Below, one piece after another: positions 1-8,002 of a stretch of 35,162 bases of DNA. The stretch covers positions 1 through 35,162 of the forward strand of contig MFEQ01000001.1 of the NCBI GenBank assembly GCA_001777665.1, read 5' to 3'. The translations under genes were made by a program, and so were the position numbers. This DNA comes from Candidatus Doudnabacteria bacterium RIFCSPHIGHO2_02_FULL_42_25. GTDB lineage: Bacteria; Patescibacteriota; Doudnabacteria; UBA920; O2-02-FULL-48-8. Position 1 is the stretch's first letter. Each line of letters begins with the position of its first letter. The notes beneath the pieces were generated by a model. That model saw only the letters and a program-made list of their open reading frames with translations. It searched no databases and was not told the DNA's origin.

Positions 1-507
1 AACTTTTATCCGTTGAGCTTCCACCCTTCCACGAAGGATGGTCGGATCACTAACTTCTACTTTCGTATCTGCGCGGCGTGCCAGCCTTGCAGTTAAGCGA
101 GCTTTTGCGTTTGCGCGTCACACTCCGTTTCCATCGGAGCTAAGCTCACCTTAATAAACGCCTCCGTTACCATTTAGGAGGCAACCGCCCCAGTTAAACT
201 ACCCATGAGCCACTGTCCCTTTGTTGGTTAAATAAAGGTTAGAAACAAAAATCTTTCAGGGTGGTATTTCACTTGTCGCCTCCATACCAGCTAGCGCCAG
301 TACTTCGAAGGCTCCCACCTATGCTAAACAAAAAAATTCTTGCATCAATGACACACTATAGTAAAGCTTCATAGGGTCTTTCCGTCTTGTTGCGGGTAGA
401 CGGCATCTTTACCGTCAATGTAAATTCATCGGGTTAATCCTTAAGACAGTCCCCTACTCGTTATGCCATTCGTGCGGGTCGTAACTTACACGACAAGGAA
501 TTTCGCT

Positions 508-1238
508 CGGGTCTTTCTTAATCTTTTATGATTAAGTGCTGTTAAGCCTGCATATCGCTATGCAGTTGGGACTATATCTTGTCGTCTTTTGGACGACCTT
601 GGCGTATAGTCTCTGAGGATTCTAATTAGTTTATCTCGCGATTTTTTGTGATTCATCTTTTGTGTAAGTCTGGCTATTTTAAGCATTCCGCCAATTGCGA
701 GGTGCTTATTCTGTAGCATTAACTCAACACACTTTGCGAACAACAAAAAATCATTTCGCTTCGAGGTTATCAGTTTATTCCGTTTAAAAAAGGGAATAAT
801 TACTCGTTTCAAATCTTCGCGATTAGTAACTTTATAGCTGTATAAATCTTCTTTATGATTATCATGTCTTCGATTTCGGTAAATTTTACCAATTCCGAAG
901 AAAATCTTAATCACTTCTAAAGACCTTAGACTACGCTGACCTTGCACTACTGCAAAGTTTTGCGAAATTTGATAACCAGTCTTGTAACCTCTCCGGATTC
1001 TAGTGGCTTCCTGACGATCTGGCTGTTTCGTGAAATTAATCGAGAAACAACCTTCTCCATCAACAAACCCTAAAATCCAACCAATTAGCCTTTCCTGCTG
1101 ATTGTCTGCACGAGACGCATTTTTACTTTGTTTCATAAGACAAGGAATAAATATCCATTGTCATTATAACCTAGTAGCGCTCGATACACCAGATATCCCA
1201 GCATTTGGCCAAGTTTTACTATGGCAGCTTTTAGTTCA
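508..1238 (-). other. Group I intron in 23S rRNA at the position-1923 site
   Basis: The exon flanks, read on the minus strand, are ...CGTCCTATGGT and AGCGAAATTCC. They join to give the conserved CCTAAGGTAGCGAAATTCC-like segment, so the insertion lies after E. coli 23S position 1923. This is the insertion site of the Chlamydomonas I-CeuI intron. The 5' exon ends in U and the 731-nt intron ends in G, as group I splicing requires. Intron core blocks are recognisable: AAATGCTGGGA near the 5' side (1198-1208) and AGATATAGTCC (571-581), the usual P7-type block. The second block lies inside the last codons of the endonuclease gene, so coding and catalytic RNA overlap. Confidence 0.9.
558..1136 (-). 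CDS. LAGLIDADG homing endonuclease of the 23S intron
   Basis: This 192-residue protein has one LAGLIDADG-type motif, LGFVDGEGCF (about residues 22-31). The class with a single motif acts as a homodimer that cuts the intronless allele of its own insertion site. The middle and C-terminal part (VIIPFFKRNKL, KRNDFLLFAKCVEL) resembles the endonuclease in the 16S intron of this window, so the two are probably paralogues. The gene fills most of the 731-nt intron. Its last codons, reading QDIVPTA, overlap the intron P7 block. The frame is intact and the motif acidic residue is present, so it is probably active or recently active. Confidence 0.92.
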   Translation of the reverse strand: MKQSKNASRADNQQERLIGWILGFVDGEGCFSINFTKQPDRQEATRIRRGYKTGYQISQNFAVVQGQRSLRSLEVIKIFFGIGKIYRNRRHDNHKEDLYSYKVTNREDLKRVIIPFFKRNKLITSKRNDFLLFAKCVELMLQNKHLAIGGMLKIARLTQKMNHKKSRDKLIRILRDYTPRSSKRRQDIVPTA

Positions 1239-1754
1239 CCATAGGACGATTATAGTTATCGCCGGCGTTCATTAGGGCTTGGCTCTTGAGCTTGCGCAAA
1301 AGAGTTTAACCTTCTAACACTGGCCAGGCATCAGCCCGTATACTTCCCCTTGCGGGTTTGCACGGACCTAAGTTTTTGATAAACAGTCGGGAGGGGTCAG
1401 TCGCTGCGACCCAGCTCCACTCATCAAAAACTACTATGTCTTAGAGTGTATTGTCTTAAACTGGAACATTACTCTCAAATTCATCATAGAATCTGAAGAG
1501 TGGGGCTGGGCAAGGCATATTGCTAACTTACGCCTGCTTTTTTGCCGAGTTCCTTAAGGATTATTGTCCCGGTCACCTTAGTATTCTAGCACTCATCCAC
1601 CTGTGTCGGTTTGCGGTACGATCACTTATAACTATTTAGCAAAGTCACCTCTTGCGAGACAACTTCGCTAATCCCTAGCAACGTTTCTTGACACCTTGGT
1701 TCGTCCAAATTGCCCGTTACCGAGCTTCTCTCATGTTTTCACTGTTACAGTAAT

Positions 1755-1836
1755 CCAAGTTCGGAGATCGGAAGTCGGATAATCAGAAGTCGAATTTCTC
1801 CGATCTCTGACATCTGATCTCTGACCTCCGAACTGG
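1755..1836. repeat. Palindromic repeat copy A inside 23S rRNA
   Basis: An 82-bp imperfect palindrome with outer ends CCAAGTTCGGAG and CTCCGAACTGG. It is built of 8-9 bp units such as GATCGGAA, GTCGGATA and ATCAGAAG that are repeated directly within each arm and inverted in the other arm. It lies in the 23S between acagtaatcc and ggacacatag, where E. coli has only a short variable helix. It would form a long hairpin expansion in the rRNA. Copies B and D are about 90 percent identical by eye. Confidence 0.9.
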
Positions 1837-2170
1837 ACACATAGACGCTTGGGGTTTACCTCAAGCACCCAGCTAAGAACACAAGAACACATATAGTCAA
1901 AATATGCTCGGATTACCATGATGTGTAATTGCATCAGTATTATAAGCGGTTACGGAATATCAACCGTATTTGCCATCATCCGCACCCGTTCGGGTACGAA
2001 CTTAGGATCGACTAACCCTGGGATGATTATCATTGCCCAGGAAACCTTGGATTTTCGGTGTGCATGATTCTCACATGCATACATATTACTTATTCCAACA
2101 TTCTCACTTGTATGCAGTCCACAGAGAGTTCCCTCTCTGCTTCAGCCCACATACAACGCTCCTCTACCAC

Positions 2171-2253
2171 CCAAGTTCAGAGATCGGAAGTCGGATAATC
2201 AGAAGTCGGATTTCTCTGACCTCTGACATCTGATTTCTGACCTCCGAACTTGG
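2171..2253. repeat. Palindromic repeat copy B inside 23S rRNA
   Basis: An 83-bp element with perfect outer arms CCAAGTT and AACTTGG and the same internal units as copy A. It lies about 90 nt downstream (in the rRNA) of the L11-binding domain. In E. coli this place holds a short helix, near positions 1165-1180. Confidence 0.9.
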
Positions 2254-2336
2254 ATCCGCGTCTTCGGTACAAAACTTAGCCCCTATACATTGTCGGCGCA
2301 AGAACGCTTGACCAGTGAGCTGTTACGCTTTCTTTA

Positions 2337-2374
<38 letters not shown>

Positions 2375-2761
2375 AGTGTTCCCACATCCTTTACACTATA
2401 GTTTTGATTTAGGGACCTTAAACGGCGGTGTGGATTCTTCTCCATTAGACAAACGAAGCTTAGACCTCATTGTCTGACTCCATGCCCTTAAGTGTTTGAA
2501 TTCGGAGTTTGGTTCGGTCTACGAGATTGCTCCCGCAGAGCCGATTCAGTGCTCTACCTCAAACACGTGCGGCACAGGCTAGCCCTAAAGCTATTTCGAG
2601 GAGAACCAGCTATTACCCAGTTCGATTGGAATTTCTCCCCTACTCACAGTTCATCGCGGAATTTTGCAACATTCTAGCGTTCGGACCTCCCGTTACTTTT
2701 ACATAACGTTCATCCTGACCATGAGTAGATCACCGGGTTTCGGGTTTAGCGCACGCTACCT

Positions 2762-2813
2762 AAAATCGGAAATCAGAGGTCGGAAAATCTCCGATTATCT
2801 GATATCTGATTTT
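2762..2813. repeat. Shorter palindromic repeat copy C inside 23S rRNA
   Basis: A member of about 52 bp, built of ATCGGAAATCAGAGGTCGG and its inverted counterpart CCGATTATCTGATATCTGAT. It sits in domain II where E. coli has a variable helix. It lacks the CCAAGTT outer ends of copies A and B. Confidence 0.82.
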
Positions 2814-3003
2814 TACGCCCTATTAAGGCTCGCTTTCACTATACCTTCGCATTTGATAATGCTTAAGTAAGCAACGTACGGCTAACTCGTTGGATCATTC
2901 TTCAATAGGCACGCGGTCACTCACAACACCCTGCGGCGTTGGAGCTCCCACTCGATTGTAAGTGTATGGTTTCAGGTACTATTTCATCGCCCTCACCGGG
3001 CTG

Positions 3004-3040
<37 letters not shown>

Positions 3041-3727
3041 ATCAATTTGAGTATTTAGTCTTATGTCGTAGTCGACACAGATTCCAACTAGATTTCACGT
3101 GTCTAGTTGTACTTAACAAACCATTCGGAAGATATAAGAGGTTTTTCGCGCTACACGGCTATCACGTTCTTTGGCTGGTCTTTCCAGACCATTCGGCTAA
3201 ACAGCTCCAACTGAATCTTCAAGAACTTTACAGAGTTCTAATGAATGATTGTTACAACACTAATCCTTGCAACGCCTGTAAGCTTTAATCCGAGTTTGAA
3301 ATAATCTTGCGATTACTCTTCGACTCGAAGACACAAAGTTAGTTTAGACTCCTCCCCGTTCGCTCGCCACTACTAGGAGAATGAGACAATATTCGATTTG
3401 AACTTCAATATCAAAAGTTCAAATTAAATAATGCCCTTATTTTCTTTTCCACATGCTACTGAGATGTTTCACTTCGCATGGTTCCCGATCTCGTATCCAC
3501 CACGGATACTGATCATCTGTTCTTCAAACAGATAGGTTTCCCCATTCGGACACCTCCGGATCAAAGGTTGCTTACCACCTCACCGAAGCTTTCGCAGGTT
3601 GCTGCGTCCTTCTTAGGCTCAAACTGTCAAGGCATCCACCATACACCCTTATTTGTTTAATTCTCCGCCAGATGGCGGATATTTGACTAGTAATTATTGA
3701 TTACTAGGATTTTACTAAATACTAATT

Positions 3728-3793
3728 TTTACGAATTTACTAATCTGAGAATTCTCTGATTCGTATATTCGCAGCTATTCGTATTTCGTAAAG
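3728..3793. repeat. Palindromic TACGAA-unit array, short copy in the 23S leader
   Basis: Inverted arms built on TTTACGAATTTAC and GTATTTCGTAAA enclose further TTCGTA units and a gagaattctc palindrome. It is the smaller of two arrays of this second repeat type. Both lie in the leader just upstream of the 23S gene. Confidence 0.65.
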
Positions 3794-3963
3794 TTGCCCC
3801 GCTTTACAAAGACGAGGACTTTGATTCAAGCATGTCACTGATACTTACAAATATATAAGCACAGCGTTCTTAAAAGCGCCTACCAGAATCTCATCAATTC
3901 TATACGCTTAAAAGACTAAAACATACTTCTTAGATGCCGGTTAGTTGTCAAAGGACGCTCCGC

Positions 3964-4030
3964 TTCAGAGATCGGAAATCGGATAATCGGAAGTCGGATT
4001 TCTCTGACCTCTGACATCTGATTCTCCGAA
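3964..4030. repeat. Palindromic repeat copy D in the 23S leader
   Basis: A 67-bp copy of the family seen as A, B and C, starting TTCAGAGATCGG and ending GATTCTCCGAA. It is nearly identical to the core of copy B, which points to recent spread. It lies about 310 bp upstream of the mature 23S 5' end. Confidence 0.88.
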
Positions 4031-4033
4031 TTT

Positions 4034-4120
4034 GCCGTAACTTACACAGGTCACTACTTGCTTTCAGACCCTGATTTAAGCAATCAATGCGGGGAAGTAG
4101 TGACCTCTATCTATTACGGC
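4034..4120 (-). other. Long stem-loop in the 23S precursor leader
   Basis: The 12-bp inverted repeat AGGTCACTACTT (4048-4059) and AAGTAGTGACCT (4095-4106) is nested in a 7-bp outer pair, GCCGTAA (4034-4040) and TTACGGC (4114-4120). A stem of this kind in an rRNA leader suits a nuclease processing site. That role is inferred. Confidence 0.6.
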
Positions 4121-4121
4121 T

Positions 4122-4204
4122 TTCTACGAACTTACGAATATCTACGAAAGTACGAACGGGTGTGAAACCTGTTTCGTAATTCGTTTATTTCGTATTTCGT
4201 AGAA
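4122..4204. repeat. Palindromic TACGAA-unit array in the 23S leader
   Basis: The left arm contains TCTACGAA, TTACGAA, CTACGAA and GTACGAA in series. The right arm carries the inverted units TTTCGTA, ATTCGT, TTTCGTA and TTTCGTAGA. The central spacer is about 10 bases. The design (short units repeated directly within arms and inverted between arms) is the same as in the TCGGAAG family, but the unit sequence is unrelated. Confidence 0.75.
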
Positions 4205-4236
4205 ATCGCCCATATAAAGAACTCCTATTCGGGCGA

Positions 4237-4259
4237 TTAAAAAACCGCCTTTTGGCGGG
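4237..4259 (-). terminator. Terminator-like hairpin within the 23S leader
   Basis: On the minus strand CCGCC-AAAA-GGCGG is followed by six T. It lies downstream of the consensus promoter at 4369-4397 and upstream of the 23S gene. It could act as an attenuator that rRNA antitermination must pass, or it could end a separate transcript. A second stem, ATCGCCC with GGGCGAT (4205-4237), directly follows the T run. Confidence 0.65.
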
Positions 4260-4368
4260 TTTCAGAGTCAGCACACAAAAAATCGTGCTAGTTCTGTAAA
4301 CCGCCTTTCTTTATCGTGTAATGTCCAGTTTTTACCATACTTTATGCCCTTTTTTTAATCTTACGCAA

Positions 4369-4397
4369 ATTATAACTTTTTTAAGGTGTCGTGTCAA
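4369..4397 (-). promoter_or_regulatory. Consensus sigma-70 promoter upstream of 23S
   Basis: On the minus strand TTGACA (4392-4397), a 17-nt spacer and TATAAT (4369-4374) match the consensus exactly. The next gene in this direction is the 23S rRNA, about 0.7 kb away. A perfect promoter suits an rRNA gene that has lost its linkage to the 16S. Confidence 0.85.
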
Positions 4398-4445
4398 GGG
4401 CGGGCTTGGGGATAGGCTGGGGATATAAAGCGGATACAATTCAGT

Positions 4446-4580
4446 ACTCCCCTCTCCTTGAGAGGAGAGGGGTTGGGGGTGAGGTAAATTCTAAGACTTG
4501 CTGGTAATCTACCCCTCCCGCTGATCTGCGGAGAGCAGATCGGCTCCCTCCCCGCTCACGGGGAGGGAAATTCTAATTTG
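4446..4580. repeat. Dispersed repeat, copy 1 (GAGAGGAGAGGGG type)
   Basis: It begins ACTCCCCTCTCC-TTGA-GAGGAGAGGGG, runs through a gggggtgaggt block and ends GGGAGGGAAATTCTAAT. The same order of blocks occurs at 20119-20232. Copy 1 has an extra internal palindrome, GATCTGC-ggaga-GCAGATC, in the second half. The bases 4581-4717 beyond it show nothing recognisable. Confidence 0.8.
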
Positions 4581-4719
4581 AAAAATCATTTGAAAAAGAG
4601 TCTACGTATTTTGCGCGATCGCTTACTTTACGTATATTCTAAAAAAAGTTATTAGCAAAAAATGTGTAATTACATCCGAGCTACGATTATTTTTCTATAA
4701 CCTAATAAGTCAAATCAGG

Positions 4720-4765
4720 CAAAAAGAAAAGCGAAGCAACCACTGGGATCGCAACGCTTATGTCT
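4720..4765 (-). terminator. Intrinsic terminator after the ribbon-helix-helix gene
   Basis: On the minus strand an imperfect stem AAGCG...CGCTT, with inner pairs, is followed by TTTTCTTTTTG immediately after the stop codon of the gene at 4769-5014. Confidence 0.6.
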
Positions 4766-4768
4766 GAA

Positions 4769-5014
4769 CTACTTCTGCGGGGTTGACCAAGATACGTCTG
4801 GAGCCTGGAGAGGATCTGGTATTCCTTTCTTCTCCTTCAGATACCAGGCGAGAGCCTCTTTAATCAAACGACTTTTCGCTCGACCCTCGTAAAGGGCAAC
4901 TAGTTCAATGTTCATGTCGAGATTGGCGGGCATGACCAGAGTTACCCGTTTTGGTTTTGAACTGTTTGGCAACCGTAACTTGTCATCGACAACTACCTGG
5001 TTTGATCCAGCCAT
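4769..5014 (-). CDS. Ribbon-helix-helix (CopG-like) DNA-binding protein
   Basis: This 81-residue protein has a central block, RVTLVMPANLDMNIELVALYEGRAKS then LIKEALAWYLKEK (about residues 23-66). It fits the beta strand plus two helices of CopG/Arc-type repressors. Such proteins bind DNA as dimers through the paired strands, often as antitoxins or plasmid or phage repressors. No toxin gene is adjacent, so the target is unknown. The start is supported by a strong ribosome site GGAGGAGC five bases upstream. The gene stands alone between two terminators. The family call is good; the role is inferred. Confidence 0.8.
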   Translation of the reverse strand: MAGSNQVVVDDKLRLPNSSKPKRVTLVMPANLDMNIELVALYEGRAKSRLIKEALAWYLKEKKGIPDPLQAPDVSWSTPQK

Positions 5015-5044
5015 AGCTCCTCCGCTTATACGAAGAGTGGTTCA

Positions 5045-5090
5045 AAAAAAGAAAGCGCCGCAACCCTGTTAGGTCGCCGCGCTTTGAGGT
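5045..5090 (-). terminator. Intrinsic terminator after gene 5101-5346
   Basis: On the minus strand AAAGCGC and GGCGCTTT arms, with an inner CCT-aac-AGG stem, are followed by CTTTTTTTG. Confidence 0.75.
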
Positions 5091-5100
5091 CGAGGCGGGT

Positions 5101-5346
5101 TTAGACGGACACTGCTATCGGCGCTGCGTCGAGCAGCGACTCCGCCATCTGCAAACTACATGGCGGTCTCATGGTCACCGTCAGTAGATTGAGTGCAGCG
5201 TCTCGATCGATCACCTCGTAGTCCTGCATGGTCCCGTCGTAGCGCCTCCATTCACCTGCCAGCCAGATGTCGATGTTACGGCCCTTCTCACGCAGAAGAA
5301 CCGTGCCGCGCGACAAAAACCTCTGACCTGGTATGTTCGTGCTCAT
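5101..5346 (-). CDS. Hypothetical protein, 81 residues
   Basis: I do not recognise this family. The protein is soluble in appearance, with no membrane segment and no obvious motif. The N-terminal half (RFLSRGTVLLREKGRNIDIWLAGEWRR) reads like successive beta strands. The ATG is supported by GGGAGG six bases upstream, and a promoter and hairpin leader precede it. It has its own terminator. Codon use is richer in G and C than in the pilus operon. Confidence 0.75.
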   Translation of the reverse strand: MSTNIPGQRFLSRGTVLLREKGRNIDIWLAGEWRRYDGTMQDYEVIDRDAALNLLTVTMRPPCSLQMAESLLDAAPIAVSV

Positions 5347-5352
5347 GGATCC

Positions 5353-5426
5353 TCCCGCATGAAATGATAGTCGGCCAATCCGACTGAAATTACAGGAATA
5401 TTAATGTATACAAATAAAAAAAGCAA
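5353..5426 (-). promoter_or_regulatory. Promoter and hairpin leader of gene 5101-5346
   Basis: On the minus strand TTGCTT (5421-5426), a 17-nt spacer and TAATAT (5398-5403) form a good promoter. The transcript would start near 5391 and carry a small hairpin AGTCGG-attg-GCCGACT just before the ribosome site. Confidence 0.7.
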
Positions 5427-5495
5427 CCTGGGGAAAACTAATATAAAGTTATATAAAATTGCTACCTATTTTATACAAATGTAAAAAATAGGGCA

Positions 5496-5521
5496 CAAAA
5501 AAGCAAATGCTGGGCATTTGC
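5496..5521 (-). terminator. Intrinsic terminator after the HTH gene
   Basis: A perfect 8-bp stem GCAAATGC-CCA-GCATTTGC is followed by six T on the minus strand, directly after the stop codon at 5523. Confidence 0.9.
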
Positions 5522-5522
5522 A

Positions 5523-5813
5523 CTAAGCTGCGGATTCTTTCTGCTTGCTCATTTCCTCCTTGAGTCGCTGTACTTTGTCCTTCGAGATCCTGAATTGATG
5601 ACCCACCAGGTGTGTGGCGTGCTTTACCGCCTCAACCATCGAAATATTCAGCAAACCTGCTGCTTCCCGAACTGAATAAGTCTGGTCCAGGACCGCTTGT
5701 ACTTCTTCCGAGAACAATGTGCTGTTCTCCCGCGCTGTTCTTTCGAGATCCAGCTTGCGATGGAAGGCTTCCGCATCACGGATCTTTCTCGAATTACAAC
5801 TAACTGGTTTCAT
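5523..5813 (-). CDS. Small helix-turn-helix-like protein, 96 residues
   Basis: The segment YSVREAAGLLNISMVEAVKHATHLVGHQFRISKDKVQRLKEEM (about residues 46-88) resembles excisionase or MerR-type small DNA-binding domains: a helix-turn-helix (SVREAAGLLNIS) followed by a wing and helix. The N-terminal half is charged and probably helical. The start is backed by AGGAGG seven bases upstream. Target and role are unknown. Like its two neighbours at 4769 and 5101 it is a stand-alone gene ending in its own terminator. Confidence 0.7.
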   Translation of the reverse strand: MKPVSCNSRKIRDAEAFHRKLDLERTARENSTLFSEEVQAVLDQTYSVREAAGLLNISMVEAVKHATHLVGHQFRISKDKVQRLKEEMSKQKESAA

Positions 5814-5972
5814 TGCCGCCTCCTAACATAAGCTTAGCAAAAAGAAAAACGCCGCGACAGAGATCGGAGATTGGTAATAATATTTGATTTTAATTAAAAG
5901 AAGTGGATTCCGGATCGCCCTTCGCCTCTGATTAATCCAATGGAACGTAGCGTCCGGGATGGTTATAGAAAG

Positions 5973-7970
5973 TTACCGTCCCAAAAGCTTCAAGAATTCC
6001 TTTTCGTTGAGAATTTTTATGCCCAGATTCTCGGCTTTGTCAGCTTTCGAGCCAGGGCTATCTCCGACAACGATGAAATCAGTATTTTTGGATACCGAGC
6101 TCACCCAATCCCCACCGGCTTCTCTGACAGCTTCTTTCGCTTCTTCTCGGCTCATGGTATCAAGTGATCCTGTAACCACTATTGATTTACCAGTCAATGC
6201 AGTTGTTTTGATTTTCACATTTTCAATTCTTACCCCTGCATCAATCAATCCAGAAACTAAATCTTTATTCGCCGATTTATTAAACCAACTATAAGCCGAC
6301 TCCGCCACGACTTCGCCGATATTGGGAATACTATTAATTTCTTCTTTTGACGCATCCATCACGGCCTTGATCGAACCAAATCTAGAGGCAAGATCAAAGG
6401 CAGTCTCCTCCCCGACGTGCGGAATGCCTAGCGAGTATATAAATTTGGGCAAAGTAATTTTTTTATGGTCTTGAATGGAGTTGACGATATTCTCTGCACT
6501 TTTTTCGCCGAATCGTTCCAGCGATTGGATATCTTCTTTCTTTAGATGGAACAAATCAACGACATCGGAAATCAACCCTTCGTCTTTGAATCGTTTCAAA
6601 ATCTTCGGTCCGACAGTATATATATCAAAGGCGGAAACAAAATGCTCCATGGCCCGGACGTTTTTGGTCGGGCAGTCATCATTGGTACAAAAATAATCCA
6701 CCCCACGTCGTGTGACCAATTCCTTACAAACTGGGCAATACTTCGGCATATTAAACTTTTTCTCTTTGCCCGTGCGAAGTTTCGGGAGCACTTCGACCAC
6801 ATCCGGTATGACGTCCCCTGCCCTCTGGATGACCACTGTGTCGCCAATTCTGACATCTAAGCGTCGAATCTCGTCTTCATTATGTAATGTGGCTCTTGAA
6901 ACAGTTGTCCCCCCTACAAACACAGGTCGTAAAAATGCCACCGGAGTTAGTTTGCCAGTCCGACCGACATTAATGTTAATGTTCTCAACCACTGTCGTGA
7001 CTTGTTCGGGTGCAAATTTAAAGGCCACTATCCCACGCGGTGCCTTCCCTACAACTCCAAAACGTTTGTATAAATCAATTTGATTGACAGAGACTACGAC
7101 CCCATCAATTCCGAATGGTAATTTTTCTCTGGCTTTTTCAATTTGTTTATAAAATTCATGTACACCCTCTAAATTTTTTACGGTCTTTTGATATTCCGAA
7201 ATCCTAAATCCTAAATCTTTAATCTTTTTATGAATTTCCGCATGAGTTTTCAATCCATGATCAGTGACAATGTCATAAGCATAGTACTGCAGGTTTCGAG
7301 AAGCTGTAATTTTTGGATCGAGCTGACGAAGTGAACCAGCAGCAGCATTTCTGGTATTCGCATACAGGACCTTGCCTTCTTTTTCTTGCTGTTTATTTAA
7401 CTTCTTCCAGGCTTCTTTCGGCATCACTATTTCGCCCCGGACTTCGACTTCTTTTCGTTCATCAATTTCCAAAGGGATTGATTGGATGGTCCGGATGTTA
7501 TTGGTAACGTTTTCGCCGACAAACCCATCGCCTCTGGTCGCAGCTATCCCTAACTCCCCTTTTTCATAACGCAAACTGATGGCTAGACCATCAAATTTCA
7601 GCTCCACAAAATAATCCCACCGTTCGTCTGGAAGAATTTTTCGCAGTCGATCTTCCCAGGCTTGAACTTCTTCAAAGCTAAACGCATCGGAGAGTGAAAG
7701 CATCCGTCTTTGATGAGTAACTTTTTCAAACTTATCCAAAGCGACTCCGCCCACACGATTAGTCGGTGAATTTTTCAATTTGAACTGTGGATAATCCTTC
7801 TCTAAACCCACTAACTCTTGGGTTAAAGAGTCATAAATTTGATCAGTTACAGAGGGATCATCGAGTACATGATAACGGTATCTAAGGTCATTTATCTGAT
7901 CCGTAAGCTTCTTTATCCGTTCTTGAATTTTTTGTCCGCCAGCTGGCGGATGAGTTGCTTTGACAGGCAT
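5973..7970 (-). CDS. ligA: NAD-dependent DNA ligase LigA
   Basis: LigA seals nicks in double-stranded DNA during replication and repair, using NAD as adenylate donor. The 665-residue length is typical. Visible parts: N-terminal NAD-binding Ia domain (RYRYHVLDDP, about 30-38); adenylation motif VELKFDG with nucleophile Lys125; RGDGFVGENVTNNI; OB fold; four-cysteine zinc site (Cys412, 415, 428, 433); helix-hairpin-helix region; C-terminal BRCT domain (about 590-665) with TGSLDTMSREEAKEAVREAGG. The N-terminus carries a short extension, HPPAGGQ, encoded by the palindrome TCCGCCAGCTGGCGGA (7935-7950), an in-frame insertion or late start. No ribosome site is visible. It is divergent from the LysM gene, 32 bp away. 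Confidence 0.98.
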   Translation of the reverse strand: MPVKATHPPAGGQKIQERIKKLTDQINDLRYRYHVLDDPSVTDQIYDSLTQELVGLEKDYPQFKLKNSPTNRVGGVALDKFEKVTHQRRMLSLSDAFSFEEVQAWEDRLRKILPDERWDYFVELKFDGLAISLRYEKGELGIAATRGDGFVGENVTNNIRTIQSIPLEIDERKEVEVRGEIVMPKEAWKKLNKQQEKEGKVLYANTRNAAAGSLRQLDPKITASRNLQYYAYDIVTDHGLKTHAEIHKKIKDLGFRISEYQKTVKNLEGVHEFYKQIEKAREKLPFGIDGVVVSVNQIDLYKRFGVVGKAPRGIVAFKFAPEQVTTVVENININVGRTGKLTPVAFLRPVFVGGTTVSRATLHNEDEIRRLDVRIGDTVVIQRAGDVIPDVVEVLPKLRTGKEKKFNMPKYCPVCKELVTRRGVDYFCTNDDCPTKNVRAMEHFVSAFDIYTVGPKILKRFKDEGLISDVVDLFHLKKEDIQSLERFGEKSAENIVNSIQDHKKITLPKFIYSLGIPHVGEETAFDLASRFGSIKAVMDASKEEINSIPNIGEVVAESAYSWFNKSANKDLVSGLIDAGVRIENVKIKTTALTGKSIVVTGSLDTMSREEAKEAVREAGGDWVSSVSKNTDFIVVGDSPGSKADKAENLGIKILNEKEFLKLLGR
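7935..7950. repeat. 16-bp palindrome inside the ligA reading frame
   Basis: TCCGCCAGCTGGCGGA is perfectly palindromic. The same word occurs at 12432-12447, with variants at 3664-3679 and 8561-8576. Here it encodes PPAGG near the LigA N-terminus. Confidence 0.85.
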
Positions 7971-8002
7971 TTTTTAGTAACGTAAAATTTAAATAAAGAG
8001 AG

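Noticed and set aside
6475-7569. Plus-strand frames inside ligA (for example 6475-6696, 6712-7083)
   Set aside because: They are shadows of the ligA reading frame without ribosome sites.
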